A DNA stretch of 26,110 bases from Chara braunii (Eukaryota; Streptophyta; Charophyceae; Charales; Characeae), in NCBI GenBank assembly GCA_003427395.1, contig BFEA01000291.1, positions 285,575 to 311,684 on the forward strand, in the 5' to 3' direction. The first letter of the stretch is position 1; the number at the start of each line of letters is the position of its first letter. The translations under genes were made by a program, and so were the position numbers. Positions 8,159-18,006 of the stretch are shown piece by piece. The notes beneath the pieces are model-generated. The model was not told the DNA's origin and did not search any database. It saw only the letters and a program-made list of their open reading frames with translations.

Positions 8159-10065
8159 ACAGGTACCCGCTAACTCATCTGACCGGTTTTGGGGAGTGCA
8201 GATTTCCCTATCAAACTGTCGTCAAGTTCAATATTCTCTCTTGGCAGACAAGGTGGTAGCAAGCATTGCAAGATGGGAGAGACGCTCTTACCTATCTCTT
8301 TTCGGTAGAGCGGTTGTGATATCCTCAGCAGCCTTTTCAGTACTTTGGTATCCACAGACGATCCATTGTCTAGGTAAGACAACCAACAAAACAATCAAGG
8401 GGAAGCGGCGCATTATGTTTGGAAGCCGGATGCGGTGGAGGAACAAGGATATATTTCCAAGGTGGTTTGGGAGGTGGTAGCTACCCCCAGGAAGAAAGGA
8501 GGGCTAGGGATTCTAGACCCAGATCACCAAAACGTCGCCCTACTTACGAAATGGCCAGTACAGGCAATGGTGAATGGAGAAGAGAAGGAGTGGAAGGAGT
8601 TGGCAGAATATATTTTGGGAACAGAATGGGATTTGGAGGACCACTTGAAGGTATGGGTATGCATGTTGATCAAGTCCTTCAGAAGCAAGAAGGTGAAATC
8701 CAAAGTATGGAGCGGTATTCTGAGCGCATGGTCTAAAATATTTCCGGAGAAGAGCCACCCACCGTCAACAAAGCAGGACATTTTGAATCAAATTCTTTTT
8801 GAAAATCAAGAGATAACGCAGGCAGACGGCTCACCTTTCCCAGCATCCGGAAACCTGGGAAGCTTCGGTAAAGCGTGGGCAAAGAAGGGGAGTTCTGCAG
8901 ATAAAAGATATATGAGATGTTGATCAAGCAGCCTTCTTGACTATCTCGCAACTGAGAGGCAAACTCCCCAGATTGCACAACGTTAAAACGTACAGGGAAG
9001 CACTCATAACTGTCATTCCACATAGTTGGGCCAGGATACTACAACCAGAAACCGACCACCCGGCAGGGACATGGTTGAGGGCAGAAGACCATCTTAATCA
9101 CGTTCTGCGGATCCTCAACAAGGAGCAAGGGGGGGGAAGAAAGATTCAGAGTTGGAGACTCTCTTCCAGCAACTAAGGGGTTCTGAAACTGGAGGAGGAA
9201 AACAAGCCTCCAATGGACACCAGGCCTCTGAAGGAAGTGAGAGTGGAGCTGCAGCACAGCAAAGGAAAATGACTGCAACGCTGCTGGGAGATGCGGCACA
9301 GTTCAAAGTGTAACCTCTCCTGCAAGGCTAGGACGTACAATCAAAGGTTACACCACTGAGCCAGTACAAACCAAGAGTGGGACTCCAGAGACAGCAAAAA
9401 TGCCTGAAGAAATCGGCCTCGTCGTTGGCCCTGCATCAGGCGGAAACTCACCAGCTGACAGGAGTAACAGACCACCACCTGACTCGTTTTTGGAAGGCGC
9501 TTACTAAATTACCAGTGCAGAAACAGGCCGGTATTATGTGGCTCCAATCACTGTTGGTAACAACCACGGCTATGTTGTTGTCATCAAAAGGCATTGAGGT
9601 GAACACCCAGTGCCACCGCTGCAATTGGGGCTGGGAAAACATGATCCATATTTGGTTGTACTACCCCTTAGTAGATGAGTTATTGCAGTGGTGGAAGTTC
9701 CACTGGGAGAAGATATCGGCAGGGGCTTTCGAGTGGCCAGATTCGTGGATGCTTGCAGGAGCTTTTCCTCCGGGATTATGCTACTCGACGGACTGTGGGG
9801 ATATATCGCCCTCTGTTGCAGGGGGGCGATAATGGAAGTCATCTGGAGAGCAAGAAATGTTAAAGTCTTCAGAAAGGAGGACACTCCACGGAAACAACAA
9901 CAACAGCAAGTGAAACAGAGCATAAGAAGAATCATCCGAGCTGATTGGCAGAAATTCAATATCGTCCGCTTTCAGAAAACTTGGGTCAAGAATGAAAGAC
10001 TGGCCTCAATAAACTTCGAGGGTAGAATGAAATTTTGCTCATGGTTATCGGATACCCACGACTAA
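8151..10065 (+). pseudogene. LINE A ORF2, post-RT region and C-terminal zinc-binding tail, several frameshifts
   Basis: Segments in order: FWGVQISLSNCRQVQYSLLA to LSLFGRAVVISSAAFSVLWY (8180-8350), the usual region after the palm. Then VVWEVVATPRKKGGLGILDP (about 8460-8520, another frame), the GGLGI motif of plant LINEs. Then an unremarkable connector to about 9170. The C-terminal RT zinc-binding segment follows at about 9480-9690 (FWKALTKLPVQKQAGIMWLQ, QCHRCNWGWENMIHIWL). Last is a tail IMEVIWRARNVKVFRKED at about 9830-9885, ending at a stop at 10063-10065. The frame changes at about 8420, 8920, between 9180 and 9400, and near 9690. Stretch 9180-9370 has multiple stops in all frames I followed and shows no motif. 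Confidence 0.78.
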
Positions 10066-10315
10066 GAACTAGGCTCGCTTCCCTCGCCCTGGAGTATGCC
10101 ATGCTATTGTAGAATGACGTGAAAAAATGTGTGGTCACCTCTTTGAAGGAAGAATGTAAATTGTCTTTCAGTATCCTTTATATCCTTCTTACTAAGTAAC
10201 CATAATGCTGATTTATACTATATCGATGTTAATACAACATTGTTGATGAGAAGTGTTCTCCCAAACAATGAGGTGTGTTTATTTTTCCAGTGACTCATTT
10301 TATCGAGGGATAGAT
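10066..10315. other. Probable LINE A 3' flank or untranslated region; nothing recognised
   Basis: No reading frame of note. It may be the LINE A 3' untranslated region, but there is no poly(A) or terminal repeat to mark the end of the element. Confidence 0.3.
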
Positions 10316-10895
10316 TCAAAATCCATCCAGACTTTCCTTGTGCTGAGAGGGACACAACTCGAATGGAGGCATCCGTTCAACTTTTGGTTGTTCTAATGGG
10401 CGATCCGCATTGGAATAAAACGACCATCCCTGTGCCTTGCTACCCCATTCGAGCACCATATCAAAAACCTGTGAGAATTTGTCCATCGTTTTTTTGGCTT
10501 CTATCATCAGAGTAAGATCATATGCAAATATGGACCTAATGGGAATAACTTCCTTCGAAATCCTAGCCTGAGAGATCCGCAAACGACGAATATGTCTACG
10601 AGCCCTACGATTAGCCCTCGGTGTCTCCATTATAATGAGAAAAAGGAAGGGAGTTGGGGGGTCCCGGTGTCTAACTGATTTTTGGAGCCTTATCTCCGGA
10701 GGTCGAAGACTATTGATTGGACCCGAGTTGTTGCACCCCAATGTAGGACATGTACCCATTGACGAAATTCACGTTCAAAGTTAAGTTTGAGAAGACATGC
10801 ATCAAGGAAACGCCAATCCATGCGGTCATAAACCTTCTCAAAATCAATGAAACGGAAAGGTTGCGTTTTTCTTTGATTAACGCGAAATCTTGATT
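10316..10895 (-). pseudogene. LINE B-type reverse transcriptase fragment, minus strand
   Basis: Read on the minus strand from about 10895: VNQRKTQPF, box A RFIDFEKVYDRMDW, a frame change, then RDPPTPFLFLIIMETPRANR (the GDPLAPFLF segment), and box C IFAYDLTLMIEA where the usual FADD has become FAYD, losing one catalytic Asp. It continues to LEQPKVERMPP and stops near 10316. The segment order and the residues around box C match LINE B at 16750-17290 (for example PEQPQVKWLP), not LINE A, so this is a truncated inverted copy of that family. Both ends are abrupt. Upstream on the minus strand the sequence becomes AT-rich and unrecognised. Confidence 0.85.
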
Positions 10896-12700
10896 ATTTT
10901 AAAATTATGACCACATTGCCCTGGATATATTGCCCCGTGAATGAACACAACTTGAGAAGGATGGATAGTATCTTTCATAACCAATATGAAACGATGAGCT
11001 AATTAATTCTGGTGACATTCTGTAAACTACTGATAGGGTTATGAAACGAAAATTCTATATATTCTTTACATCTTTTTTTTTATATAGTACAATAAGTACC
11101 CCTTGGCCCACCATTTTTCCCATAATACCTAACTCAAGCACCTGCTCATAAAACTCTATGAGGTTTTTGAAGAATGTGGGTTTTCTTTGTTAAAGGTCTT
11201 TCTCAATGAAAATTTTGTTCATTTGTTAGTCTTTGTGCAAAGTATTATAAGAAACTATGTCATTGTCATATCCTTCCTCCTCCTTTTTGCTTGATTGCTT
11301 AGAGGAGGTGAAAAGTTATTGAAAGAAATCGTGAGCTACTCCAAAATTATTGGTCGATGTCAGAGAAGAACTTGTTGATGTCTTAAGTGAATCATGTAAT
11401 ACTCGTATATTGTTGCGTATATAATATGTCCTTGCTAATGCAACAAAGGTGGTATCCATTTGCCCTTCAATCATATATTTTATGAGTTTGCCATGACCTA
11501 GATGGCCTTGCTAATGATATTGTACAAATGATAGGAGTTGAGATTTGAGATTTTTATATGATACAAAGAGATGCCTTGTAGGTCATATTGTTCATCATAG
11601 AGGTATTAGAGGATTTGTTGTTAAATGTTTATTTCTTGAGCATATATCTATTTAGCCAGCAGTTTTGGGTATTCACAACACTTATGGGCTAGCAAGACTA
11701 ATACCCACTAAGGAATCTTGAGCATTTTTGTTTTTTGTGCCGGTTGTTTCATACATCCCTAATATAATGTTTGAATTGAAATCGGGCACGAAGAGAAGTA
11801 TTTAGTTCATAAACTTTCCTCCGCTCCTTATAAAATCCCCCGACCACTTGTTTTTTTTTTTGTTTGAAGTAAGGAGCACTCAATTTCTGTATTAGATTGT
11901 ATCTATTTTTTTGGCCAATTACTACGTCGAGATAATCATTTTTTTTACGCCGACCCAATGTCCGCTTGCAACTAACCCTACCGTTTTCCCCCGAACTCAA
12001 CTCACGCACGTTTCGACTGTATCGAGCGAAAATACCTTGTATATATATTCATTTTCACGGTATGTTCAGGGAAAAATGGTAGCGGCCCACCCAAGAGATG
12101 GATACAGACGCCCATTAGAAATCAGATTCCTTGTTGGAGTCACTGGGGGAACTTGTGGTATATGATATGTTTTTTCTTAAATTTCAATTTCATGTGCAAA
12201 CTAGCATAGCATCCATGGACGAAACAAAATCTTTAATGCGATCATCGAGTATGTGAAACCTTCAAGCGCTCCCAACGACAAATACTTGATCATTTGCCAA
12301 GTGCAGCATGGAAACACAAGGATTAGTGAAGGCGGCGATGCCAACACAACACAAGTCTTCCACTGACAATATTTACAATCTAATGGACTCTTAACCAGTG
12401 AAAATATGAGAGACAAAAGGAAGATTGGAGGGATCTCACTCCAAGAGTTGAACAAGAATGAATACCACATATAAGAGTAAAAACTAGACTTCCTACTACT
12501 ATAGTCAAACAATTGACTGTTGAATATTGAAAATGATATAGCAATTGTAAAACAAGAACACTCAACAGAATAGCCATGATGTTGAGTAACCAGTGACTCA
12601 GTAATTGTGAAATTAAAATCTTTTGTAAATGAAAGGAAGATTGGAGGGTCACCTATGAGAAAATTGTTGTACCGGGATCTTTTGGTACTCATTTTGCAAT
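10896..12700. other. AT-rich region without recognisable genes
   Basis: About 1.8 kb with clearly higher A+T than the flanking LINEs. Short frames exist on both strands (for example 84 codons at 11911-12165 + and 163 codons at 12201-12692 -), but none shows a domain, convincing codon bias or a neighbour that would support it. It may be ancient intergenic DNA or introns of an unseen gene. I found no terminal inverted repeats. Confidence 0.4.
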
Positions 12701-12712
12701 ATACTTGCTATC

Positions 12713-12895
12713 AGGGTTGTCAACCCGAACCACCCCCCAAACAATTGCGGGTTCGACTTGGGGATCGGGCCCTGTCCGTCCAGCGGCTCGGGACGTGCCA
12801 AACCCCACGTCAGACCCTTTTTTTTTTCCAATTTCTTTACCTAAAGCATCTACTTCTAAAATTTTGTTGAATTCCGTTCTGCAAAAAAAAAAAAA
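12713..12895 (+). other. Possible short retroposon with A13 tail (weak)
   Basis: A GC-rich block starts with a perfect 13-nt inverted repeat (GGGTTGTCAACCC), contains GGGTTCGACTTGG, which partly resembles a Pol III B box (GGTTCGANTCC), and ends in a run of 13 A (about 12882-12895). No A box and no target-site duplication were found. A T-run at about 12819-12829 also breaks the block. It could equally be unrelated sequence next to a homopolymer. Confidence 0.2.
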
Positions 12896-13101
12896 GGTAT
12901 AAAAGATAAGGAGGTTAAAACCTTTTGAACCCCCCCCTCCCCCCCTAGATTGATTGGGCTGGGGTCATCCCCTGCCGCAATCCCCCGCCCGCCCAACCAA
13001 TCAATCAATCAATCAGTATCGCATTTTTGTTTCTTGAAGGCTTCTATATATTCATTGATTGATTGATTAAATGGGGGAGGCAGGGGTAACCCCCCTCCCT
13101 G

Positions 13102-13108
<7 letters not shown>

Positions 13109-13162
<54 letters not shown>

Positions 13163-13192
13163 ACACACATGCACACACAAATACGTGTGCGC
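13109..13192. repeat. (AC)n microsatellite
   Basis: Long near-perfect AC run with a few AC-to-GC and ACAT interruptions. It is the dinucleotide arm of one composite module. Confidence 0.95.
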
Positions 13193-13410
13193 GGGCACAC
13201 ATTTAAAAAAAAAAAAATTATCAATTAATTGATTGATTAATTTGGGGGGTTCCCCACGCCCCGGGACACACATACGGCACTCGTACACTCGGGCGCGGTC
13301 ACACATTTTTGTGGTCGACTTCTTGATTGATTGATTGACTGGGTGAGGGTCGCCCCTCCCCCTGCATACACACACACACACGCACATAGATACAACACAC
13401 ACATACACAC

Positions 13411-13472
13411 ATGATGAAGGGTGTATTAGGGAGTTAGCCTGGCCGTTTGGCAGGCAACTCCCCACCTGACTC

Positions 13473-13514
<42 letters not shown>

Positions 13515-14080
13515 AAGCAGAGCTGCCCGGTAAACCAAAGGCAGAGAGGGAGAAAAGAACAACAAACGAGGGGTTGTGACAAACTGTTTCGTCGAAGTTT
13601 CAAAGACATATGAGGAGTATGAAACCTAAATAGTCTGCAGAATCCCCTAAATGATTACACTGTAAGTGATAATCCACCTTAACCCCGACTGTGGTTAAGC
13701 ATCAACGACTGCCCGACAACTGATACCCTGAGGTGGGCACCAACCACTGCCCTGAAGGAACCTTGACAAAAATCAAAGCAGACTATCACTCACCCACACC
13801 ATATGGAAAACTGTACAGACTGTCCGTTCACACCCCATCATAAGCCATCAGAACACCCACGATGTAGCGAGCATTCGGGACGGGTTGAACGCCCGAACCT
13901 GAACAGCCGAACATAGAGGGACCGTTCCCTACATATTTGGCCCGAACACCAGACATTTTTCGTTTTTTGGGGAATCGTTTGCGGAGGGGGGGTTCTTTGC
14001 AAACCATGTTTTTTCTTTAAAAAAATATGTATAAGGGGAGAGGCAGGTTACCTGCCGAATGGGAGGAACTCCTCCTAACA
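13411..14080. other. Core between inverted module groups: hairpins and (TA)n, no gene
   Basis: An imperfect hairpin lies at 13431-13460 (GAGTT and GCCT/AGGC arms, loop GTTT). It is followed by a (TA)n run at 13480-13511. On the right side there are two tight hairpins, 14042-14056 (GGCAGGT/ACCTGCC) and 14062-14075 (GGAGG/CCTCC). Placed symmetrically before the GT blocks, the two sides look like diverged inverted copies, but the similarity is loose. The rest shows no coding signal. Confidence 0.45.
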
Positions 14081-14361
14081 TCCTCGTGTGTGTGTGTGTG
14101 TGCGTGTGTGTGTGTGTATGTGTGGGTGCATTTTTGTGTGTGAGCCGGGGGGGGGGGCAACCCCCAACAACCAACAAACCAATTAATCAATCAATAATAA
14201 ATAACAACAAAAAATAAAAGAAAAAAAAGGTGCAAAGGAGAGCATGTGTGGGCGCGTGTGCGCAGGGCCGGGAGGGAGGGGCGACCCCTCCCCATCCAAT
14301 CAATCAATCAATGAAAAAAGAAAAGAAACTTGAAAAAAAACAGCGTGTTTTACGCTTGCGC

Positions 14362-14393
<32 letters not shown>

Positions 14394-14420
14394 AAATGTG
14401 TGTGGCAGGGGCCAGTTCAA

Positions 14421-14871
14421 ACCCCAAAACACATCCTTTAACCGCGAAAGTACAAGCTCTACCCCCAAAACAGAAGCACTGACCTCCAGAAACACCAATC
14501 TAAACCAAACAGTACACCCCAGAGATGAGCAATGGGTACCCATACCTACACCCACCCCCACCCACCCAACCCGCAAGGGAGAGGGTCAGGTGTGAGTCTA
14601 GGTGGGTCACCGACAAATGCAGTGAAGTGGGCAGGTAGTAGGGCTGTGAGGCTCAGACTTCTCCTCGTCAACCCGCCCACTCACCCACCTTCCCACCCCA
14701 CTCGAGGAAAAAAAAAATGACACCCGCTCAAAAAACCGAAGCGCGTTGCCAGCCAACATCAAACCTTCAGCTAGCTTCCCCCAAAATAATATCGAAACAC
14801 GTTGCCAGCCTACCCAGTCCCCACCCCTGCCGAAGTTTTGGCCTGGCACTGGGAAAGGTACTGGTGGTTTA
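14421..14871. other. Unrecognised, C-rich stretch
   Basis: C-rich sequence with a perfect 12-bp palindrome ATGGGTACCCAT at 14532-14543, and an ACGTTGCCAGCC-like segment found twice (about 14744 and 14799). Short reading frames on both strands are low-complexity. No gene is supported. Confidence 0.35.
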
Positions 14872-15033
14872 ATGTTGTGTTGCAATGACACAACGCGAAT
14901 GCGAAATGGTAAGCAAGTATGCAAGAATGGTGCCTGGATGGATGTGAGCAGATGCAAGCAGATGCTGGCATGTGGGTCTGGCTGCGATTACAAGTGCAAG
15001 CGGGTGCGAGTGAGCCGTTCTTTTCGGGAGTGA
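14872..15033 (+). CDS. Hypothetical small cysteine-rich ORF (53 codons)
   Basis: From the ATG at 14872 to the TGA at 15031 the frame encodes 53 residues with seven Cys at positions 3, 4, 17, 28, 34, 38 and 42. The last three are spaced C-x3-C-x3-C. The C-terminus is basic (KRVRVSRS). I see no signal peptide or membrane segment from this ATG, although the frame is open further upstream. A GGTAAGC at about 14904 could be a splice donor, so it might be an exon. I do not recognise a family, and the ORF may be fortuitous. Confidence 0.2.
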   Translation: MLCCNDTTRMRNGKQVCKNGAWMDVSRCKQMLACGSGCDYKCKRVRVSRSFRE

Positions 15034-15469
15034 GGTGGGTTGGTCGAAAGTGCAAAGTTTCAAGATATATCTCCACAGGCCAAATTAAGGCCATGCGAAA
15101 AGGAAAGTCATTGGTCGAGCGTGGGCCAAATGAAAAAAAAATAGGGCAGGTCATCTGCAGGTGAAGGTAAAACTGAAAATGCTCATCTCTGCAACCTCCG
15201 GTACTCCCGGGCATGGCGGCACAGAACTGCGCGTCAAGCTTTGCCAAACCGCCACTGGTGCACTTTTCTGGTGCCGCCCACCATTGTGGTGCGGTAGTCC
15301 CGAGCCTCCAAAATTTTCGTAGGCAATGAGATGAAATTTCTACAAGGTCGGAGCCGTGTACTACCATCTTCCCTGGAACATATCGCATATGCATTGCATT
15401 CGAGCTTTCGGAAAAAAATCAAATTTCCAAAAGTCCGTCCACTTTTCCAAAAGAGACCGAATGCTCAAA
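15034..15469. other. Unrecognised stretch before LINE B
   Basis: No motif recognised. A minus-strand frame of 194 codons (14810-15394) covers much of it but shows no domain and begins and ends inside unrelated sequence. The 5' truncation point of LINE B must lie near the right edge. Confidence 0.3.
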
Positions 15470-16200
15470 TGCTCGAAATTGTCTGCATTGTACGTCTTTA
15501 CGCCCCCTGCACCGTGAGGGAGAAAGATTTTCTTCGAGAACATTCACGCACAAATTCCGGAACGGGTTCCGGTCATCATAGTAGGGGACTGCAACGCGTC
15601 CCCTAATCGGTGGATGGACAGATGGCGAACGCCCTCCCCAGCCCCGGCGTATGTAGAGGAGGACGAGTGGATAATAAACAACTTATGTCTGTCAATAAAA
15701 GTTTTCGACTCCTTCCAGAGGCTGAACCCGGCTATGTCACGGACTGCTGGAAGTTCTGGCGCGAGCAAAAACGACACTTTAAACACGAGATAGACTGGTT
15801 CAATAACGGTTTATTTTACATAGGCAAAAAATGCCAAAAATATTATAAACTTTTAGCGGCCAGGAAGCATCAGCAGGAGATGGAATTGCACCAACAATTA
15901 CAGCAGCTTGAGCTCCAAGACCAAACTGATGATATTCAAAACTCACAATCGCCATAAAATGAAATCCAAACGCTGCGACAACAACTTCAGAACTTTGCCA
16001 CACAACACTGGGAAGGCACCAGGATAAGAGGGAGATTGTCAAAACACCAAACAGAAGGAACAATGGAAAAAAAATTCTTCAGTATGGCCCGGGTACGGTC
16101 ACATAGAACGACCATGGAAACGTTGTACGACCCGCAGACCGGGCACCAGGATTACCTCTCCCCCCCACTGCACGCAGATCGCTATAACTTTCTACCAGGA
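15470..16200 (+). pseudogene. LINE B ORF2, endonuclease remnant and coiled-coil-like linker
   Basis: The endonuclease starts abruptly at MLEIVCIVRLYAP (the Tyr-Ala-Pro motif). It shifts frame to PERVPVIIVGDCNASPN (GDFN motif with Cys for Phe, about 15560-15606) and FDSFQRLNP, and shifts again to GYVTDCWKFWREQKRHFKHE and IDWF (the RID motif region). The SDH motif is not found. The linker then has a Gln/Glu/Leu-rich, helix-prone segment (QQEMELHQQLQQLELQ), a TAA at 15955, and EKKFFSMARVRSHRT with LYDPQTGHQD, the usual pre-RT segment. The upstream WN and ET motifs are missing, which fixes the truncation inside the domain. Confidence 0.72.
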
Positions 16201-18006
16201 CCTGTTCACTTCAAGGTGCGCCCGCCGAGAGAGGCGAGTAAGGGAAGACAAAATCGATGATTTTCTGAAACCTTTGGAGAAAACCCTGACAGGAGAACAG
16301 AAATCAGCACTGGACCGACCTTTGTCGACAAACGAAATCTGGACAGCGATGACGCAAATGGAGGAAGAGAAGACGACGGGCATCGACGGTCTCCCTAAAG
16401 AATTATGCGAGACTTTCTGGACCTTGATAGCCACAGACCTCATGGAGTTTTATCAGCAGGTGTGGGAAACAGGACGGATGGGGGAGTTGGTGGGACAAGG
16501 GGTCCTTACCCTGTTGCACAAAAAAGGAGACAGGATGGACATTAGGAACTGCCGACCAATAACGCTGCTCACAGTAATGTACAAATTGCTAGCAAAAGCA
16601 CTGGCAAATCGGCTGCTCCCTACCTTGGAAGATATTATCCATCCAACACAAACCGGTTTTGTCCAAGGGCGCAGGATTCAAGACAACATCTTGTTTGTCA
16701 ACTGACTTCTTAGACTATCAAGACAGGACAAACGTAATGCAGTCGTGATCTTCATAGATTTCGAAAAGGCATACGACCATGTGGACTGGCTGTTTTTGGA
16801 TAAATGCATGGACAAAATGAATTTGGACCACTCTTCCGTCGCTGGACCGAAATACTGCACCGCAACGCTACAACCTCGGTCCAAATTAATGGAAGAATGG
16901 CACCGCCCTTCCCGCTGCGAAGGTCGGTCCATCAAGGGGACCCGTTGGCTCCCTTCTTGTTCATCATTGTGATGGAGGCACTGACGGCGAACCTCCGAGC
17001 CAACAAAGACCTGAGGAAACTGCAGATCTTTGCCATCCCAGAAGAGCCGATCCCTATTTGTTCAATGTTTGCTGACGACCTCACTCTTGTACTTTATGCA
17101 ACCGCAACAAATATGAAAGAGATCAGGCGACTGTTTGACCAGTTCACAACGATCTCAGACATGACCGTTAACTGGGGAAATAAAACCCTGGGGTGGTGGA
17201 TCCACCTCCAAGGGGCACGCCCCCCCGAGCAGCCACAAGTTAAATGGCTCCCAGAAATGACCCCAGTCAGGGTGCTTGAAATCATGTTAACGACTTTGGG
17301 CAAACCCACATCTAACGATGAATGGATCTTGAAACCTGCCTTGGAAAAGTTAGCTCACTGGAAAGACCATCACACTTCCCTTATTGGCAGGGCTTTGGCG
17401 ATCAATAGCGTGCTGCTTGCGGCCCTCTGGTACAAATCCGCAATTTGGGCTCTTAGTAAGGAGGCAATCCAATCGCTCAAACTACAGCTAGCGGCCCTGC
17501 TATGGAGAGGCAATGGAGAACTTTCGAATGTAATAAGTAGGGTGGCCTGGTCTTCGGTGATCCAACCCAAAGAAAAAGAGGGTTTGGCGATTCTGGACCC
17601 GGAGATCCAGATCAAGGCATTAACAATTCAATGGATGAGAAGGCTACTCTTCACTCTACGTCTCCCTTGGCAGGCCCTGGCGCTGGAACAAATCGCTAGA
17701 TTGACACCACAGGCTCCACAGGGAGTACACCCGCTGACCTGGCTGGAAGACTTCTTCTGGGCGGTGCCACGGTCCCCTCCGAGTCGAAGGGGTCAACCTG
17801 TGGGCCGTGACACACCCCGCTCGGTTCTGGCCCGGGATGACTTCTGGGCCCAAGTGTTGAAAGTCTGGCGCCGACTCTCGTTACCTGATAAGCCCCCGCT
17901 GTCCAGATGGGATGAGGTCGCACGCCAGCCCTTGTTTGGGAACCGGAGGATAACAGATCAGTACAACAGGGTGTACCGTAGTTCAAGTACTCCGTGGAGC
18001 AGCTAG
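16200..18006 (+). pseudogene. LINE B ORF2, reverse transcriptase
   Basis: After a one-base frame change near 16192 the sequence reads DLFTSRCARRERR. RT motifs follow: TTGIDGLPKELCETF, LTLLHKKGDRMDIRNCRPIT, YKLLAKALANRLLP, TGFVQGRRIQDNI. Then a TGA at 16703, box A VVIFIDFEKAYDHVDW (Asp at 16757), a frame change near 16835, RSVHQGDPLAPFLFIIVMEA, and box C MFADDLTLVL (Asp-Asp at 17074-17079). Post-palm segments are HHTSLIGRALAINSVLLAAL and VIQPKEKEGLAILDPEIQIK. The frame runs open for 400 codons to a TAG at 18004. Catalytic Asp residues are present, so the break is at the reading-frame level. Confidence 0.92.

Larger units (their letters stand above)
276..10065 (+). mobile_element. LINE A: long, decayed L1-like non-LTR retrotransposon, interrupted by a Ty3/gypsy fragment
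   Basis: The element has the order expected of an L1-like LINE: purine-rich 5' region, ORF1 (about 762-1295 and 3066-5445), ORF2 (5429-10065) with APE endonuclease, reverse transcriptase and a C-terminal Cys/His region. An intact copy would nick target DNA with the endonuclease and copy its own RNA from the nick. About 1.77 kb of gypsy pol (1296-3065) interrupts ORF1. With that removed the element is about 8 kb, long for a plant L1 because ORF1 has a long disordered region. Premature stops and frame changes occur throughout. No poly(A) tail is visible after 10065 and no target-site duplication was found, so both ends are approximate. The joining of the two ORF1 halves is inference from domain order. 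Confidence 0.75.
12945..14420. repeat. Cluster of composite (AATC)n / G-C hairpin / (GT)n modules in inverted arrangement
   Basis: Five good modules share the order (GT)n block, short spacer, G-run/C-run hairpin, then (AATC)n, read in one direction. In the left group the order is seen on the minus strand: 13052-13192, 13222-13276 and 13323-13410. In the right group it is on the plus strand: 14085-14200 and 14243-14314. A variant at 12949-13016 has tetranucleotide blocks on both sides of its hairpin, and a (GT)n copy at 14361-14420 lacks AATC. Hairpin stems differ but still pair: GGGAGGGG/CCCCTCCC with loop CGA (14274-14292), GGGAGG plus GGGG against CCCC plus CCTCCC (13075-13099), GAGGG/CCCTC (13345-13358). 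The core at about 13411-14080 holds a (TA)n run at 13480-13511. I know of no named family with this structure. Confidence 0.7.

Noticed and set aside
13009-13609. Minus-strand frames with long Cys-Val runs
   Set aside because: They are translations of the (AC)n microsatellite and its flanking modules, not proteins.
12945-14420. CRISPR-like array or tandem satellite
   Set aside because: Units change orientation, spacing is irregular, and the shared parts are simple repeats and hairpins, not conserved direct repeats with unique spacers.
14810-15394. 194-codon minus-strand frame
   Set aside because: No recognisable domain; it overlaps the plus-strand Cys-rich frame and its His/Cys/Ser-rich composition looks like a chance open frame.
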